Origin: Phytoseiulus persimilis
Lineage: Eukaryota; Arthropoda; Arachnida; Mesostigmata; Phytoseiidae
Assembly: GCA_037576195.1 (NCBI GenBank)
Contig: CM075102.1
Span: 36,080,745-36,144,744, forward strand
Length of the DNA stretch: 64,000 nt
Reading direction: 5' to 3'
Below the pieces are notes generated by a model, which did not search any database, was not told the origin of the DNA, and saw only the letters and a list, made by a program, of their open reading frames with translations. Below are positions 15,201 through 26,854 of the stretch, piece by piece; position 1 is the stretch's first letter; every line of letters begins with the position of its first letter. The translations under genes and the position numbers were made by a program.

Positions 15201-16097
15201 AATTATTATTATGTCAGGCCTCAACACGGCCAGCGACGTGATTGTCGCTCCGAGCTGGCCGACTTGAGCGATGAGCTGCCGACAACGTCGGATGATTCAA
15301 TAGCGGACTCCATCGCCGTGCTGCACGTGCATCGCGGGGCGGTAGCCCGGAGTCCGGGTGTGACGTATTGCCGGTCAGGATCGCGGGATTCTACTGGGCA
15401 TCGATGAAGAGCGGGAGAATTGGCGAAAAATTCTTCTGCTGGATTCTCTGTTCACGTCGAAAAGTTGCTCAGGCTCCTGACGGAAGATCCAATCGTAGAA
15501 CAGGCTGGTTCAGGCGAGGCGAGCTGCTAGCCATGGGAGTTTCGAGGAACTCGACAGAGAACCAGATGAAATGTTGATGATGCGCTCAATTGAAGTGAGA
15601 TAGAACAAAGATAGACTAATATGGTGTAGTTATGGAGAGGCCATGGACAGAACTTGACGGTCCCCTCTCGGGACGACGTCTCCGTGAGGCCATCTATAGT
15701 AGAAGGCGGCAGATGTCAGCATACGATGCGGGTTCCTAAGCCCACCATACTATCTTACTAACGCCGCTGCTGCCGCCGTGGCTGCTTCTGACCTAGCGAA
15801 GATTTACCCTTACAGGCATCTCGTGATCCCTTGGCGTTCGTCCCGACGAGCAGTCCCGTTTCGAGTCGGAGGAAAAAGCGGAAATAAACTTACTTTTGGC
15901 ACATTGTTGTCGTTGATGTCCCAATCTTGATTAGCGGAGCTTTGGTGGTGGACGGGCGTGAACTGACTCTTGAGCTTGGATCCAACATGGCTCTCGAGCA
16001 GCGCGTAGTTTGACTCTGCAAGACTCGGCGAGCAGCTTTTGTCCATGTGGCGCTCGCGCTCCGGGATTTCCGGAGACCCCAGGCCAGCCTGAACCAT
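3298..16097 (-). CDS. gcm: Glial cells missing (GCM-domain) transcription factor, 3' end incomplete
   Basis: Three minus-strand exons: 15894-16097, 6904-7150 and 3298-3572, phases 0, 1 and 0, giving 242 residues so far. Exon 1 ends with [11 protein letters not shown]. Exon 2 encodes [19 protein letters not shown] and then [26 protein letters not shown] and [13 protein letters not shown]. Exon 3 continues [40 protein letters not shown] and [19 protein letters not shown]. Together these are the complete GCM DNA-binding domain (about residues 57-210), a two-zinc fold which in characterised members binds ATRCGGGT-type sites. The family directs glial, blood, placental or parathyroid fates in other animals; the role here is inferred. 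The start at 16097 is the first in-frame ATG, but an upstream spliced exon is possible because the frame stays open to about 16223 without ATG. The C-terminal region after the domain is not identified. Introns are 8.7 and 3.3 kb, far longer than in the other genes here. Confidence 0.93.
3573..6903 (-). other. gcm intron 2 (3.3 kb)
   Basis: It is bounded by a GTAAGC donor after the KARKKQQ codons and an AG acceptor before KPCPNRGC. Nothing recognisable as a gene lies inside. It contains a short CCCCA pentanucleotide repeat, listed separately. Confidence 0.85.
5115..5146. repeat. CCCCA pentanucleotide microsatellite
   Basis: About five tandem CCCCA units ending in CGCCCC. The complementary strand is a series of G4 runs with 1-nt spacers, a classical G-quadruplex-capable arrangement. 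It lies inside gcm intron 2. Confidence 0.85.
12371..12420. repeat. degenerate GGTC/GCTT/GCCT tetranucleotide tract
   Basis: A run of 4-bp units drifting from TCGG to GCTT to GCCT. It is one of several similar tracts in this window. Confidence 0.7.
13244..13272. repeat. GGGGGA microsatellite with poly-G end
   Basis: Three GGGGGA units followed by a run of nine or more G. Purine-rich and G-quadruplex-capable on the plus strand. Inside gcm intron 1. Confidence 0.85.
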
Positions 16098-16338
16098 GCC
16101 TAGTCCAAGTCCGGATCCGTCCACCGTTGGAGCGACCTGGCCAAAAAGAGCCCTCGCTGGCTCGTTGGAGGCCGTGTGAGTCCGCTCTGCTGGAGTGCAA
16201 ATCTGAAGATTCCACGCGGCCACGGTCCTACGCCACTCTCACCGCGGATTCACTCCAATTCAGCGCTCTATTTTGAAGCCGTGAGAGGATGACTCGACAA
16301 CGTCGAGGTCCACCGGCGGGAGAAGATGTCCACTAGAA

Positions 16339-16359
16339 AGAGAGAGAGAGAGAGAGAGA
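16339..16359. repeat. AG dinucleotide microsatellite
   Basis: Ten AG units about 240 bp upstream of the proposed gcm start codon on the minus strand. Confidence 0.9.
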
Positions 16360-19300
16360 ACTTCCGTTAGAGTTAACCGGCAGCTTGTCTCAATCCTTTC
16401 CGTTCGGTTTCAGTGTTGTCGTCATCATTTCCTAGATTGTCGCATCGAGTTCTATTGCTTCATCAAGCAATCTGGCGCGACGTTGTATCCGTAGAGCACC
16501 TCAGGTCGTGAGGAGGGAATTCAGGAACATAGCTTCTCTGACTCGATTCTGCAGAAATCGTGCGTGTAATGACAAATCTTAATTGCTCCGATCGCAGCCC
16601 TCGACTTCTCCCGAGAAATTAGGGGGTTTGCCCTTGGAGATATCGCCTTTGTCGCTCCGCGTATTCCTATTCGACGAAACAACGGACCTCAAAGATTTGC
16701 TTCGCATCGTTCGGCTTCGAAAGCAACGCTGGAATCTCTTGTCTCTCCCGAGAAACTGCGGGATCCGAGTCGACCCTCTTCAAGTGCTGCTACGCCTAAT
16801 CTGTTCCTGCAGAGTGAACGCTTCGTCAGTACTCCGACCCATATCGCATAAGCGACAAGTGGCTCTTCTCGTTGAAGGGTACCAAGTTGGAACGCGCTGT
16901 GAACAAACGACTTGTTGTGACCAACCATCTCGTTCGTGAAGTCGAGGTGCTTGACCGCCGCGCGCAAATGATCACCACCTTGTTCTGCATGCAAATCTGA
17001 TCGGACGGACACACAGCCCACCAGACGCCTCACTCGGAACACCTCATGCTTCGTTGAACTTCACGCTGGCGACTAGGGCTGTGGTTGAGTGCTGCGCTAC
17101 TGCAGTTACGTACGATACTCGTCGCTTCTCGTCTGTCCGACTGGACGTCTCGCGTCTGTCGGTACGGCCGCCTGGCTCTTGAGCCGCAGATTGCTCGATT
17201 ATTTTTATTAGATACATTACGATCAGCAGAGGCAATGATGCCAGAACGAAGATCTGCCAAAATCGTCGAGGACTCGCGGGTCTCCGAAAACTATTTCGTT
17301 CACGAATCCTCTTCCATCGGAAATCGCTAACGATCGAATGAGACGAACTCTGCCTGTGGCGACCAGAGTGAAGTCACTTAACAGGACATTCACAGCTGAT
17401 GTCGGACCGAGAAAGTCAAGGATAACGCAGAGGATTTGGCTTTGATATCAGATCTAACAGCAGCGGACACTGCAGCATCTGACCAGACTGCAGACAGAAG
17501 CGGTACTCATTTCCAGTCCATTTCGACTAGGACGACTGTTAGTTTTGCCGCGTCCAATGCAACCGATTGCTACTGTTCTGAGAGGTCAACAAGCGTACCG
17601 TTCCGTCGAAAGTCGACTGCCCTACCCACGCGCGAATCTAGAATTCCTTTTGTAACGATCTGTTTATTGCTGCCTGCAATTCTTTGCAACCATGTACGAA
17701 TTCTGAGAATGACCAAACCCGAAAACAGTGATATCCGATTTCTCTTCCTCTGCCATGTGTTCTCCCTCTGGCATGCGCCGGCGGACGGCTGCGAGATCTT
17801 GCGAAAGGAAAATTCGCAGATAGCCGCGCTGTTCGTAGCGCTGGCGATCCTCATTCGTGCGGAACAATAAGCCGCGTTTAGTGGCATTCTCTCCTATCCA
17901 ATATTGTAGTGCGACTCCTGAGCATATGGTCATGGGGAACATGAGTCAGGAAGCGCAAATTACGGAAATAGACGAATACAGGCTGTTTATTTCTGAGATC
18001 ATTCCATAGCCCTCGGAGGCGATTTTCTTCCCCGGGATCCCCACGTCCATTCCAGGAACGGGTCGCCCTCGATGGAAATAAATCGATGATCGGACGCTGG
18101 TTTCTCGTTTAGCGGAACTCATCCAGCCGTCTTGTTGCACTGGAAATGAGCTTACCGCGGTGACGTACGCTCCACCAGCTCACCCGTATCCGTAAAACTA
18201 AATCCGCTGAAATACGCTCCCCGAACTCTCAGACGGACGAAGGAACGACCGGCCACCGACGCGAGACGACGAATAGTGGATGTGTTTTCTCATTTCGATA
18301 CCAGCGGAAAGGAGCTAGCTTGATTGAACTGTCAACGTTGCGGCGCTCGTCCTGTCCGCTCTCCGGTGGAAGACTCCCGAAAGAGCTTCCTGAGGACCGA
18401 GCTCGAGTTTCGTGCAATAGGGTCCTCTCCTCCATGCTTCAAGTGATTTCATAGTTTAGCATATGATCAGGGAATCACGCTTGCGCTATCTGGTCAAAGG
18501 CCTTCAATGTGACGCAATTCCAACGACCGCTATCGTCAGATCTAAGAGTATTTCCTTATCAGTATCGCCGGCATCCCAACGTTTCGAAATTTCATACCAG
18601 ATTCCCCCACTAAGTTTTCGAGAATTTCCGGTGAGCTTGCCGGCTTGACATTTTCGCTCTCACAGCGCCTGCCCCCCGACCAATTCGACGCCCGGAACAG
18701 TTCCAGAAACACGCATCAGACCGTCAGCTGATCACCTGTCCAATCGATTGCTCTCGCGCTCGAGAAAGGGGAGGAAAGAAACTTACGGACTAGACAGCCT
18801 GGAAGAGTCCTGAATGGAGCACTCCTGCCAGTTTCAGCTCGAGTCGAAACAGTTCTACGGTCACAGAACAAAGATCCCTTCCTTCACCTCTCCACACAGA
18901 TCGACAGAGTTTTCTTTCTGTGCGAAGTTGCTGGAGCTCTCATGAGCGATGAACGCACATTGACAAACGGATCAGTCTGGAGAACATCGATGGCAGTCAG
19001 CGATCACCAACAAACGAACGAACGAACGGCAGCTCAAGCGATGTGAACAAATATGAACAGGCAACGCTGTTTCCTCTATTATTGGATGTTTAAGACTTCT
19101 CACAAGTTGTTCCCTTCCGATTCGGGGCGGAGCATACAAAGCACTCAGCGCTCCTCCCTTCCCTCGGCCGTGGGCGGAGCTTCGGGAGGGCTCCGAGCCA
19201 ATCAACCAACAACAGCGATAGCAACAACCTCAACAACAACATCAACAATTGAAACAACAACGATCGACGTCGACGGCACTGTCTGTGGCGGTGCTCCACG

Positions 19301-22300
19301 GAGGGACAAATTGGACTGTTACGACGAGAGATATATCGACAGACCGACAAACGGAACGATCAGCCGATGTCGGAGAAATTGACGAGAATTCCGATTGAGA
19401 GACCGAAACAGACCTGATCATCTGAAGCGGACAAACGACACGAATATTTTCAGGAGGAAATCGGGCTCCGCAGGATCTGTCACTTTCCTATACCGTGCTA
19501 CCCCAGTTTTCATAGATGTCGCTTCCATCCGGAAGACCTCGATTGATACGAGCCGTCTCGCATTCCGCGGTTTTCGAGGATGGAGAGAGCTCATCGGAAC
19601 GAGCTGGACCATTCGAAAAAAAAACGGTTCCGAGCTCTTGGCGTCTGAGGCTCCTTTCGATTCCGACCTCGACAACGTGATGCCTGCAAGCCTGGCTTTG
19701 TTCGTGGAGTTGGACTGCTCCCGGGCGGACCAAACTTCAAGAATCTCAGTTGTTCCTCCGGGTGCTAGTGGAATAGTTTTGAGCATTTCACTTCCGTTGA
19801 CGCGTTTCGGGGCTTCTGGGGTCGATCGAGGAGACAAAAAAAAAATATCTCAAACAGTAATGTCGCCCGCGCCCAGGGCGATGCGGTTGCTGTGCCTGCC
19901 GTCATCATTGTCCCCAGCCCGTATAAACCCGCTATCAATGAAGGTACGCATCCCTTCCGCGGGTGAAAGTGACAATTCTACAATTTGCTCATTCTTTATC
20001 GCAAGCAGCTCGCGTAATCAGAGTTCGGAATCTCGTGTTTTTGCATTCCTCCAACAAAAGCGCCGTCGGGATGGGGAGATGGTAATAGATTGTTCGCGGC
20101 ATTAAATTCTGATCCAAAGCGGCGAAAGCTCTTTTTCTTGGAATCAGGAGTTTTTCCGGCTTCGCTTCGATCGTCAGACTGTTCTCGTTTCGCTCTCGTT
20201 ATCTATTCCTAAGTTTTCATAGTTTTCACTCCTCTCAGCCGTCTGCTATCTCAGAGTTTGTCTGAAGTCTTGTCCTCAGTCGAATCCCGTGGTTTCATCT
20301 GATGCATATTATTTCGGTAATGAAATCGGGTATTTCATGCCTTGCTGGTTTATTTCGCGGCATAGTGACGATAATCAAGTTCGACGGTATGGTCGTACGC
20401 AGGTTAATGGCAAGTTCAGATCTTTCTTGTGGATATTTTCAGCATTCGAGGAGGGCAAATCTCGCTGTGTACCCAGCACCATTTTTTAGTGCACGCAAAG
20501 TTTGGGCTCAGCTTCAAGTGCATTCAATGGAAGTAGGCCCGGAAGTAACCGTGACCGACGGAGGTTTGTTTCGTGTGGTACCAGTTTTTAATGTTATCAA
20601 AGAGCTCCCCCGTCCGGGCCCCTTCTTACGGCCATCTTGTTACCACTTGAGTTACAATTTCGGGAAGCTGGAGTCTCCGAAGCTGCAAAGAGGCGGTACT
20701 CTGAGTATAATGAAAGAGACCTCTAGGTTGAATCACATCAGCCTTCCCGTGCAGACACTTGATGATTAGGTTAGGTGAGCGATGAAAAAGAGATTCCGGA
20801 GACGATATACCTGATTGTTCATCAGACCAAGGGTCTTTCCTAATCATCAAACCGGTAAGCAGAGATACTCCAGATCCTGATCATCTCGTTTGCTTCATGA
20901 GGTGGTCAAATCAGTTCTCTAACTGTCAGGGTTTCTGCGCCAGAATGATCGCTCATCGCTGTGGTTCCCTTCTGGAGTAACGTGGGGCGGGACGACTCGT
21001 CGAACGCGGGACGTCGGTTCCAGAGTCAGGCTCTATGTTGAAGCTGCTGGAGATCCTCAGAAGTTGAGCTGAGCTCCCGAAGATCGAGAAAACCTTTCCC
21101 AGCTCCTCATTGAGCATCGGGGACCATCCGTCCCAGCGTTCCAGGTCTCTCCCTGATGACAACGCCCACCTGCGAGCGCACGGAGACAGATCGCATCAAA
21201 TGCATATTCATGAATTATAAGGGCCCAGGAACGGATGCCGTTGTGGGTCGCGTGTCCCCAGTGAGGAACGCCCAAGCACTCAGAACTTCTATTGCTCTTG
21301 ACGACGTTGTCGAAGAATTCAGCGATTTCTGAACGGTTTCACCAAAGAAGGGCTCGCGCGATGAGCGTAGAAACTTCCGCCGGCTTTCTTCGACGGTACC
21401 GTCTAGTCTCGAGAGTTTTTGAGAGCTGCACCATGGAGCGCTGAGGGGATTGGATTCACTAATCACAGGCCGATTTCTTGTAGACCTTCAGATACGCGGA
21501 CTGTGCTGGGAATGAGCTCGAAGTCTGATGATTTCGAAATGACTTCCGAACAGCAAACGTCGCGACAGCCGCAGATTCCCGGAGAAGTCGATTCGAAAGC
21601 AAGTTAAAGGTTGAGAATCGAAATTCAACTTTTCTTATTCGGCCACGAATGTCGGGATCTGTCTGAATGATGATTGCGCCGCGACCTCGTCAAGTTCGGT
21701 AGCTGGCGAAGCTGCATCTGCCGCCCGCATCTTGACTACAACGACGAGGAGGGAACCACCGCCATCGATGTCGACGGCGCAAGACTCCGTTGCTGCAGCT
21801 TCTGCTGTTGTTCGAATCACAATTATTAGATTTCAAATTGATTTTTGTAAACGCCGTTTCGGAACAACAGATCGTGACCGATCCACATTGCCGACACGAA
21901 ATACGATTCCCGTTGCGATGACAGACATCCAGAGCGAAACGCCGAAGTCAGCGGTGACAACTAGAGCCAGCGTCTCGGGGAGTGTGGACGGTGAGCAACA
22001 CAGGGCTGTCACTTGCGATGAGCACGACTTCTGAGTCCTTCCATGTAGTGCGATAGTGGCAACGATTCCAGGCTGTACTTGATCCTGTGCTTGAGCCTCT
22101 GGCATTCAACGATTCAGAGCTCAGGCGGCGTGAGGCGTCCAAAATTCTCGTCGACCGAAACTCAGACCGATTTAATTGGAGCTTGAGCGCAATCATCGTT
22201 CGAAAACGGATTATGATCGCCGAGCGAGGTTTTCATTTCATCTCCCAGAGAAATCATTAGGGCTTATGAATGCACGATGTCAACCTCGCGTCTCACGGTC

Positions 22301-22980
22301 GAACTGCAGGAAGTGGGGCGAGAAACCTTCCGAAGCATTTTCACTGGCTGCCGACGGAAACGTTTCATAGCAACGATTGGCGAAATCGTGAGTGAGGGCT
22401 ATTCCAGAGTCGAATGGTGACACCCCGCAAGCGGTCGACAGATCTCTAGAGCTTTTCTGGTATCGGCGATCGGGATCAATAGCTCCCTTGAAAGGCCAGG
22501 CAGCTTGAAGTTGATATCGTGCACTTCCCTGGTGGAGCTGCGGACCCAAAGACCCGGAGTATAATCATTTTCTCTCCTTTGTCTCATCTTCCTCGCTGTC
22601 AGAGGAGTTGAGGATGATTGTCACGACAAAACTCCTGACACCGGTCGGAAATGGACTCCAACGTTCGAGCCACTGCGTAGGGGGTACGGAACTAGCCATC
22701 CTCGTGAGTTGAAAACGCCTCTCTCGCTAGTTCTCGTGCCTCCCCTAGTTTGATTGTTGATGTCCTGTCGAACAATCCGTCGGAGCGATATCAGCTCGAG
22801 AACAGCACGAATTCCGTGTTAAACTGGAGGGCGTTCACCTTTTCCCCGGAGTGGGCTCATCGAGAGTCTAATCCAAAATATTACGCGTCTAGGATTCCGG
22901 CGTAGCCTTCTGACGTCCGGTTCTGGCCATTTCCTCTACCACGGTCCAGTTTCCGCGTGGTCAAAAGGCGAACAAGTGAC

Positions 22981-23240
22981 CGAGGAGATAGCCGAGTGGT
23001 CCATGCGGTCTGCATGCTGCTCGCGGATTGGAATGTGGCAAAACAGTCGTTTGCTGCCGTTTCCCCGAGCGGCAAGGTGTGGGTTCGGGCATCTAGTACC
23101 AGAGGCTGACTGGAGCAGAACCGACTTCCGGCACCTGAGTGCCGCAGGCCAGCGAAGCCTGTATCCTACGAAGAACAGCGAATCATGGTTGGGCTCCGCT
23201 GCGATAGGCCCATTCCGTGTGATCCGCAATGAGCGCACGA
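22981..23240 (+). repeat. tRNA-derived SINE-like element
   Basis: A tRNA-like 5' part is visible. A box-A-like segment TAGCCGAGTGGTCCATGCGG at 22989-23008 resembles the D arm of tRNA-Ser/Leu, and a box-B-like GGTTCGGGC lies at 23082-23090. The spacing between boxes is about 20-40 bp longer than in a real serine tRNA, and no acceptor stem closes, so it is not a functional tRNA gene. This layout is typical of SINEs with an internal Pol III promoter. The 3' boundary is a guess; no terminal repeat or poly-A tail was identified. Confidence 0.45.
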
Positions 23241-24986
23241 TCCGAGAGATCTATGGAAAGTGCCATAACGGCCAACAGCTCGCTCGGGGGAAATATTCTA
23301 TTGGTAGCATGCGACCTTCGGGAACCGCTAACGAAATTTTCAGCTACTGGGATTCACGCAAAGTTCCAATCGACTTCACCAGACAGTCGAGAATCCCCAG
23401 TTCTGCTCTAGTTCGAGCTCTGTAAAGGGAGGCGTTGCCGTATGTCCCACTTGAATGAGAGCTACTTCTCGTCCACAACGTCTCCTATTCTCACATCCGT
23501 TCCGAGGACTCGTAGGATCCGATTGAAGTGAGGACTCGGAAATTATGCGTCCAAGAATTCGCTAATCGCCGGGAACTCCGAACCTGGCACTTGGGAGGGG
23601 GAAATCTGGACAAGCTGTTGAAACCAGGAACGAGAAATCAATTTTTGCAGACTCCACTCTTCCGTGGTCTCTGGGGCTGTGGAAAACTTTTCAAAATCTA
23701 GGGCTCAATGGATTGAGCTTCACAGAAGCTATGCGGGCACATCTCGTCAAGTATCGTCTTCGAATCGGAAGTTCGCGTCCCGTTTACTTGTTGTTCTATA
23801 AGAGAAGTCGAGTCAGCGTCTGCTTGCCCATTCGATGGTCGATTCCCATGACGTGACTGCTCTGATTTGAGGAGTTGAGGTTCGGAAAGTGAGGGAAGAA
23901 AACCATAATCCCCGAATATCCTCTGACAGTCCCTCGCATTTAATCTCACCACAGGTTATGGAACGTTTCTGCGGAGGTCTCCAGAATCGGAGAGGTTCGA
24001 TCTACGAGCTTGCGCGCAATGTGAGATTCTTGGGAATATGCGAAGCATCAGATACGTATCGGATATCTCTTCTCACACGCGCTCTGCTTTCAACACAGAA
24101 CTATCAATTGGCGAGGCGAGTGAAACGCTCTCTATCGATTCGGGAAGCTCGAAGGCGATTCGTCTGACAGTGAGAGTGTAATACGCATATAAGTCCCCCA
24201 AATGGTCCTAAGCGTCCGCGTATCGAGCCTGGGTGAGCCCACGGGTGTTGTTGTCGATGAGCTCTAATAAACTTTTCGAGTACCAATAATCATGCGGGCT
24301 TCGGCGAACTAGTTGTGTCGCTGTCAACTGTTTGAGAAGTGGTATTGACGGGCCGGATCCACGTTCGCTCGCGCGGGTCATGTGAATTCGAATGAAGTCT
24401 GGAGTAACGAGGAGTCGAGAAATCGGATGCCAGAAGCCCTAACGAATGAGAAAGCCACTCCTGTCGTTGGACCAATTGGAATCGCCCCGCCAGCCCGACA
24501 CTTTCTCGAGCCGTCACAGGACTCGAATTCCGGCCGTTCGATTACTTTTGTCGAGGCATACCTTCCCCCGTTCGACCCAAAAGCTCCGCTCGTCATGCTG
24601 TCGTTTCTGCCATAGTGATCTGATAGCCAGTAGTTCTTCCGAACTTTGGATTGGATGTGGAAAATACCCGAAAGTTTCAACCTGAAAATCTAAGCAATCA
24701 GACGGCCGTGATATGATTCGCGAAACTCTCGAAAATCGTTGGCAGAGAGCATCGTTCCAACGCAGGATCTTCAACGTCGTTCGTCAACAGCACAGTCACT
24801 ACCACGCCCTGCGGTGCCTCCAATGACGAACGCCTTGGCTCGTTGAAATTGTATCTGCAGCCGATAGGTACCGTTGGCAAACAATCGCTTGCTGTTAACT
24901 ACGGAGCCAGCACAGAAGTGAGGCAGGAAGAGAGCGAGCTCTCGCGAACGATTTCAATTTCAATCGGAAATTTATAGCTCTTTTCA

Positions 24987-25012
24987 CTGGCTGACTGACT
25001 GGCTGACTGACT
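24987..25012. repeat. CTGGCTGACTGACTGG tetranucleotide-type tract
   Basis: Tandem 4-bp units alternating between GGCT and GACT, of the same general class as the tracts at 12.4, 60.1 and 62.5 kb. Confidence 0.7.
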
Positions 25013-26854
25013 TCGCTGGCGACGAACCCCTCCCCGAGTCTCCCTTCCGTTACAATGATTCAAGTTCTGCTCGCCTCGTCGCCTGAAACGCCAGAACAAG
25101 CTTCTGAAGGCCGCACATGCGGATTTAACCTCTTCTTGAAAAATAATATCTCATTTTTCTGCGTCCGAAACGGCTCTAGGCGGAGTAACGCACGGGAGGT
25201 CACGTTTCACCGGGGAGCACACTAGACGGAACTTGATGGCATCACAGGTTGAAGAGTGATTGATATTGGAACTAAAAAGAGAAGCAGAACTTGCTCACGC
25301 GCGTCATGCAAACGACTTTTTGTGTGGGAAATGAATATGTAGTTCTCTTGTCTCTATCGGTCCAAGACTCAGTGTCAAAACATCTAGCGAAGACACGTGC
25401 ATAACATGCGTAAATGCTAACGTCGATTCGATGATCACCTACCGATGGCACACAGCGTCGACGAGTGACAGTTCGGAGTACACGGAGAACGGAATCACGA
25501 CTGGCAGCTCCGACGGGGTTGCTGCTTTTCTTAGAGGTTTTGTTGCCTCGGGATGACGCACGTCACTGCAGCCAACGTTTAAGTTGCCCGCGTATTGCGA
25601 TAACCAATTTCTGCAGCATCCTGTGCGTCCACGTGTGATTCCTCTCGGTTTTCCGCACGGCTTCGGCATGAACGAACGGCGCCTATAACCCATGATCGAG
25701 GAGACACACGATGCGTTGATCAATGACGCGGTCATTGATCAAGTCGTAGAGGACCTCATCGAATCGCGAATGATATGCTCGGAGAGAAGCCGTCCGAGAC
25801 GAAGAAGACACAATAGTCACTCACAATCTCCGATCGTTCCGAAAAGCACACATGTTGTCACCGGAACGGGTTGTGAATATCTGATTCACTTTCAGAGCAG
25901 ACTTGTCAACCCCGTTTGGATGGTAAGGGCGTTTGACAGAAATCCGGGGGCCCCGGATGAAATAGTTTGTATCTCAGGTTACTCCCTCTGATGAATCTAA
26001 CCTTCGAGCGCCCCGATTTTTTCACCACGTTTCACCGGGATTCCTTCACAAATCTCAGGTGAAGCGCACCATGTTTCGTTGTATAGAAACTTCGACTGTT
26101 GATTGCGGTTCTTGACCACGATCTTCACCGAGGTCATTTCCTGTTTCAACTTCGAATGACGTTGCGACTCGCGCATCCGAACTCCGCAACTTAACGGACA
26201 TACCTCAGGAGTACATGATATGGTCACTGATCATAGCGGGTTGAGAGAGAGCTATATCATTGGCGCGTCCAGTTTGGAGGAGAAGACAATTTCCGAGTTC
26301 TTTCATCTCATCTCGAGGCTGCTTAGGCTGTCGGAAGTTAGTGCGAAGAAAGCAAGGGACAACGCAGTCGTTCGCGGATGTCGATTCTGTGTTTCTGATT
26401 TCGTTCGAGGCAAAGCGTTGTCGTGAGCTCTCCGTTTTAATGGCGGATCCGTTCTTGGGATCTCGAACTCGTTGGAAAGTTATTGATTGAGTATTTGCAG
26501 AGTTTTCAGCATGGTCGTCGTGATGCCACTCACTCCTTATTTCTTGAGACTCACGTCGTTTCTTAAAATGACTTTTGATGACCCTGATCTGCGGCAACTG
26601 TAAACATTTATGATGCCCGAACGGTGGCATCAATCGCCATTCTTAGAAAGCTCCCCGACGAATGCGCGCGGAACAGAGGATGACACGGATACCAACGGAT
26701 GTCGTCGATGTGCTGGGATGTTTCGGCCTGTACCACGGTAGATATCCCCAACGTACCGCTTCATTTCTTCCACGGTTCTTCTTGAAAATCCGAATCGAGT
26801 AGTTTCCTTAAATCAAGTCTCCACGGAGCCCTGAGAAGGCCGCTGCCGTTGCAG

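Larger units (their letters stand above)
7151..15893 (-). other. gcm intron 1 (8.7 kb)
   Basis: The intron runs from the GTAAGT donor after DNNVPK to the TTACAG acceptor before [10 protein letters not shown]. Numerous short open frames occur on both strands but none shows a recognisable domain or paired splice signals. It contains simple-sequence tracts at about 12371-12420 (GGTC/GCTT type) and 13244-13272 (G-rich). An exact ATGCGGGT 8-mer, the GCM consensus, lies at 15726-15733 just inside the intron, but its frequency in the window is as expected by chance. Confidence 0.8.
16098..26854. other. 10.8 kb without recognised protein-coding gene
   Basis: This stretch lies between the gcm start (minus) and the SLC22 transporter (plus). 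It must contain the gcm promoter and 5' UTR, and probably the missing first exon of the transporter. The longest open frame is about 236 codons at 19395-20105 (plus), but the opposite strand is also open over much of it and no domain is visible. Other open frames (about 20302-20769 and 22976-23425) are likewise unrecognised, the latter overlapping the SINE-like element. An AG microsatellite and a GGCT/GACT tract are listed separately. Confidence 0.6.

Noticed and set aside
15726..15733. Exact ATGCGGGT, the GCM consensus, in gcm intron 1, suggesting autoregulation
   Set aside because: I found about four ATRCGGGT matches in 64 kb (near 1459, 15726, 18182 and 49877), which is what chance predicts, so there is no enrichment at the locus.
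19395..20105. 236-codon plus-strand open frame
   Set aside because: The opposite strand is also open for 139 codons over the same segment, composition is unlike the known exons, and no domain or splice context is visible.
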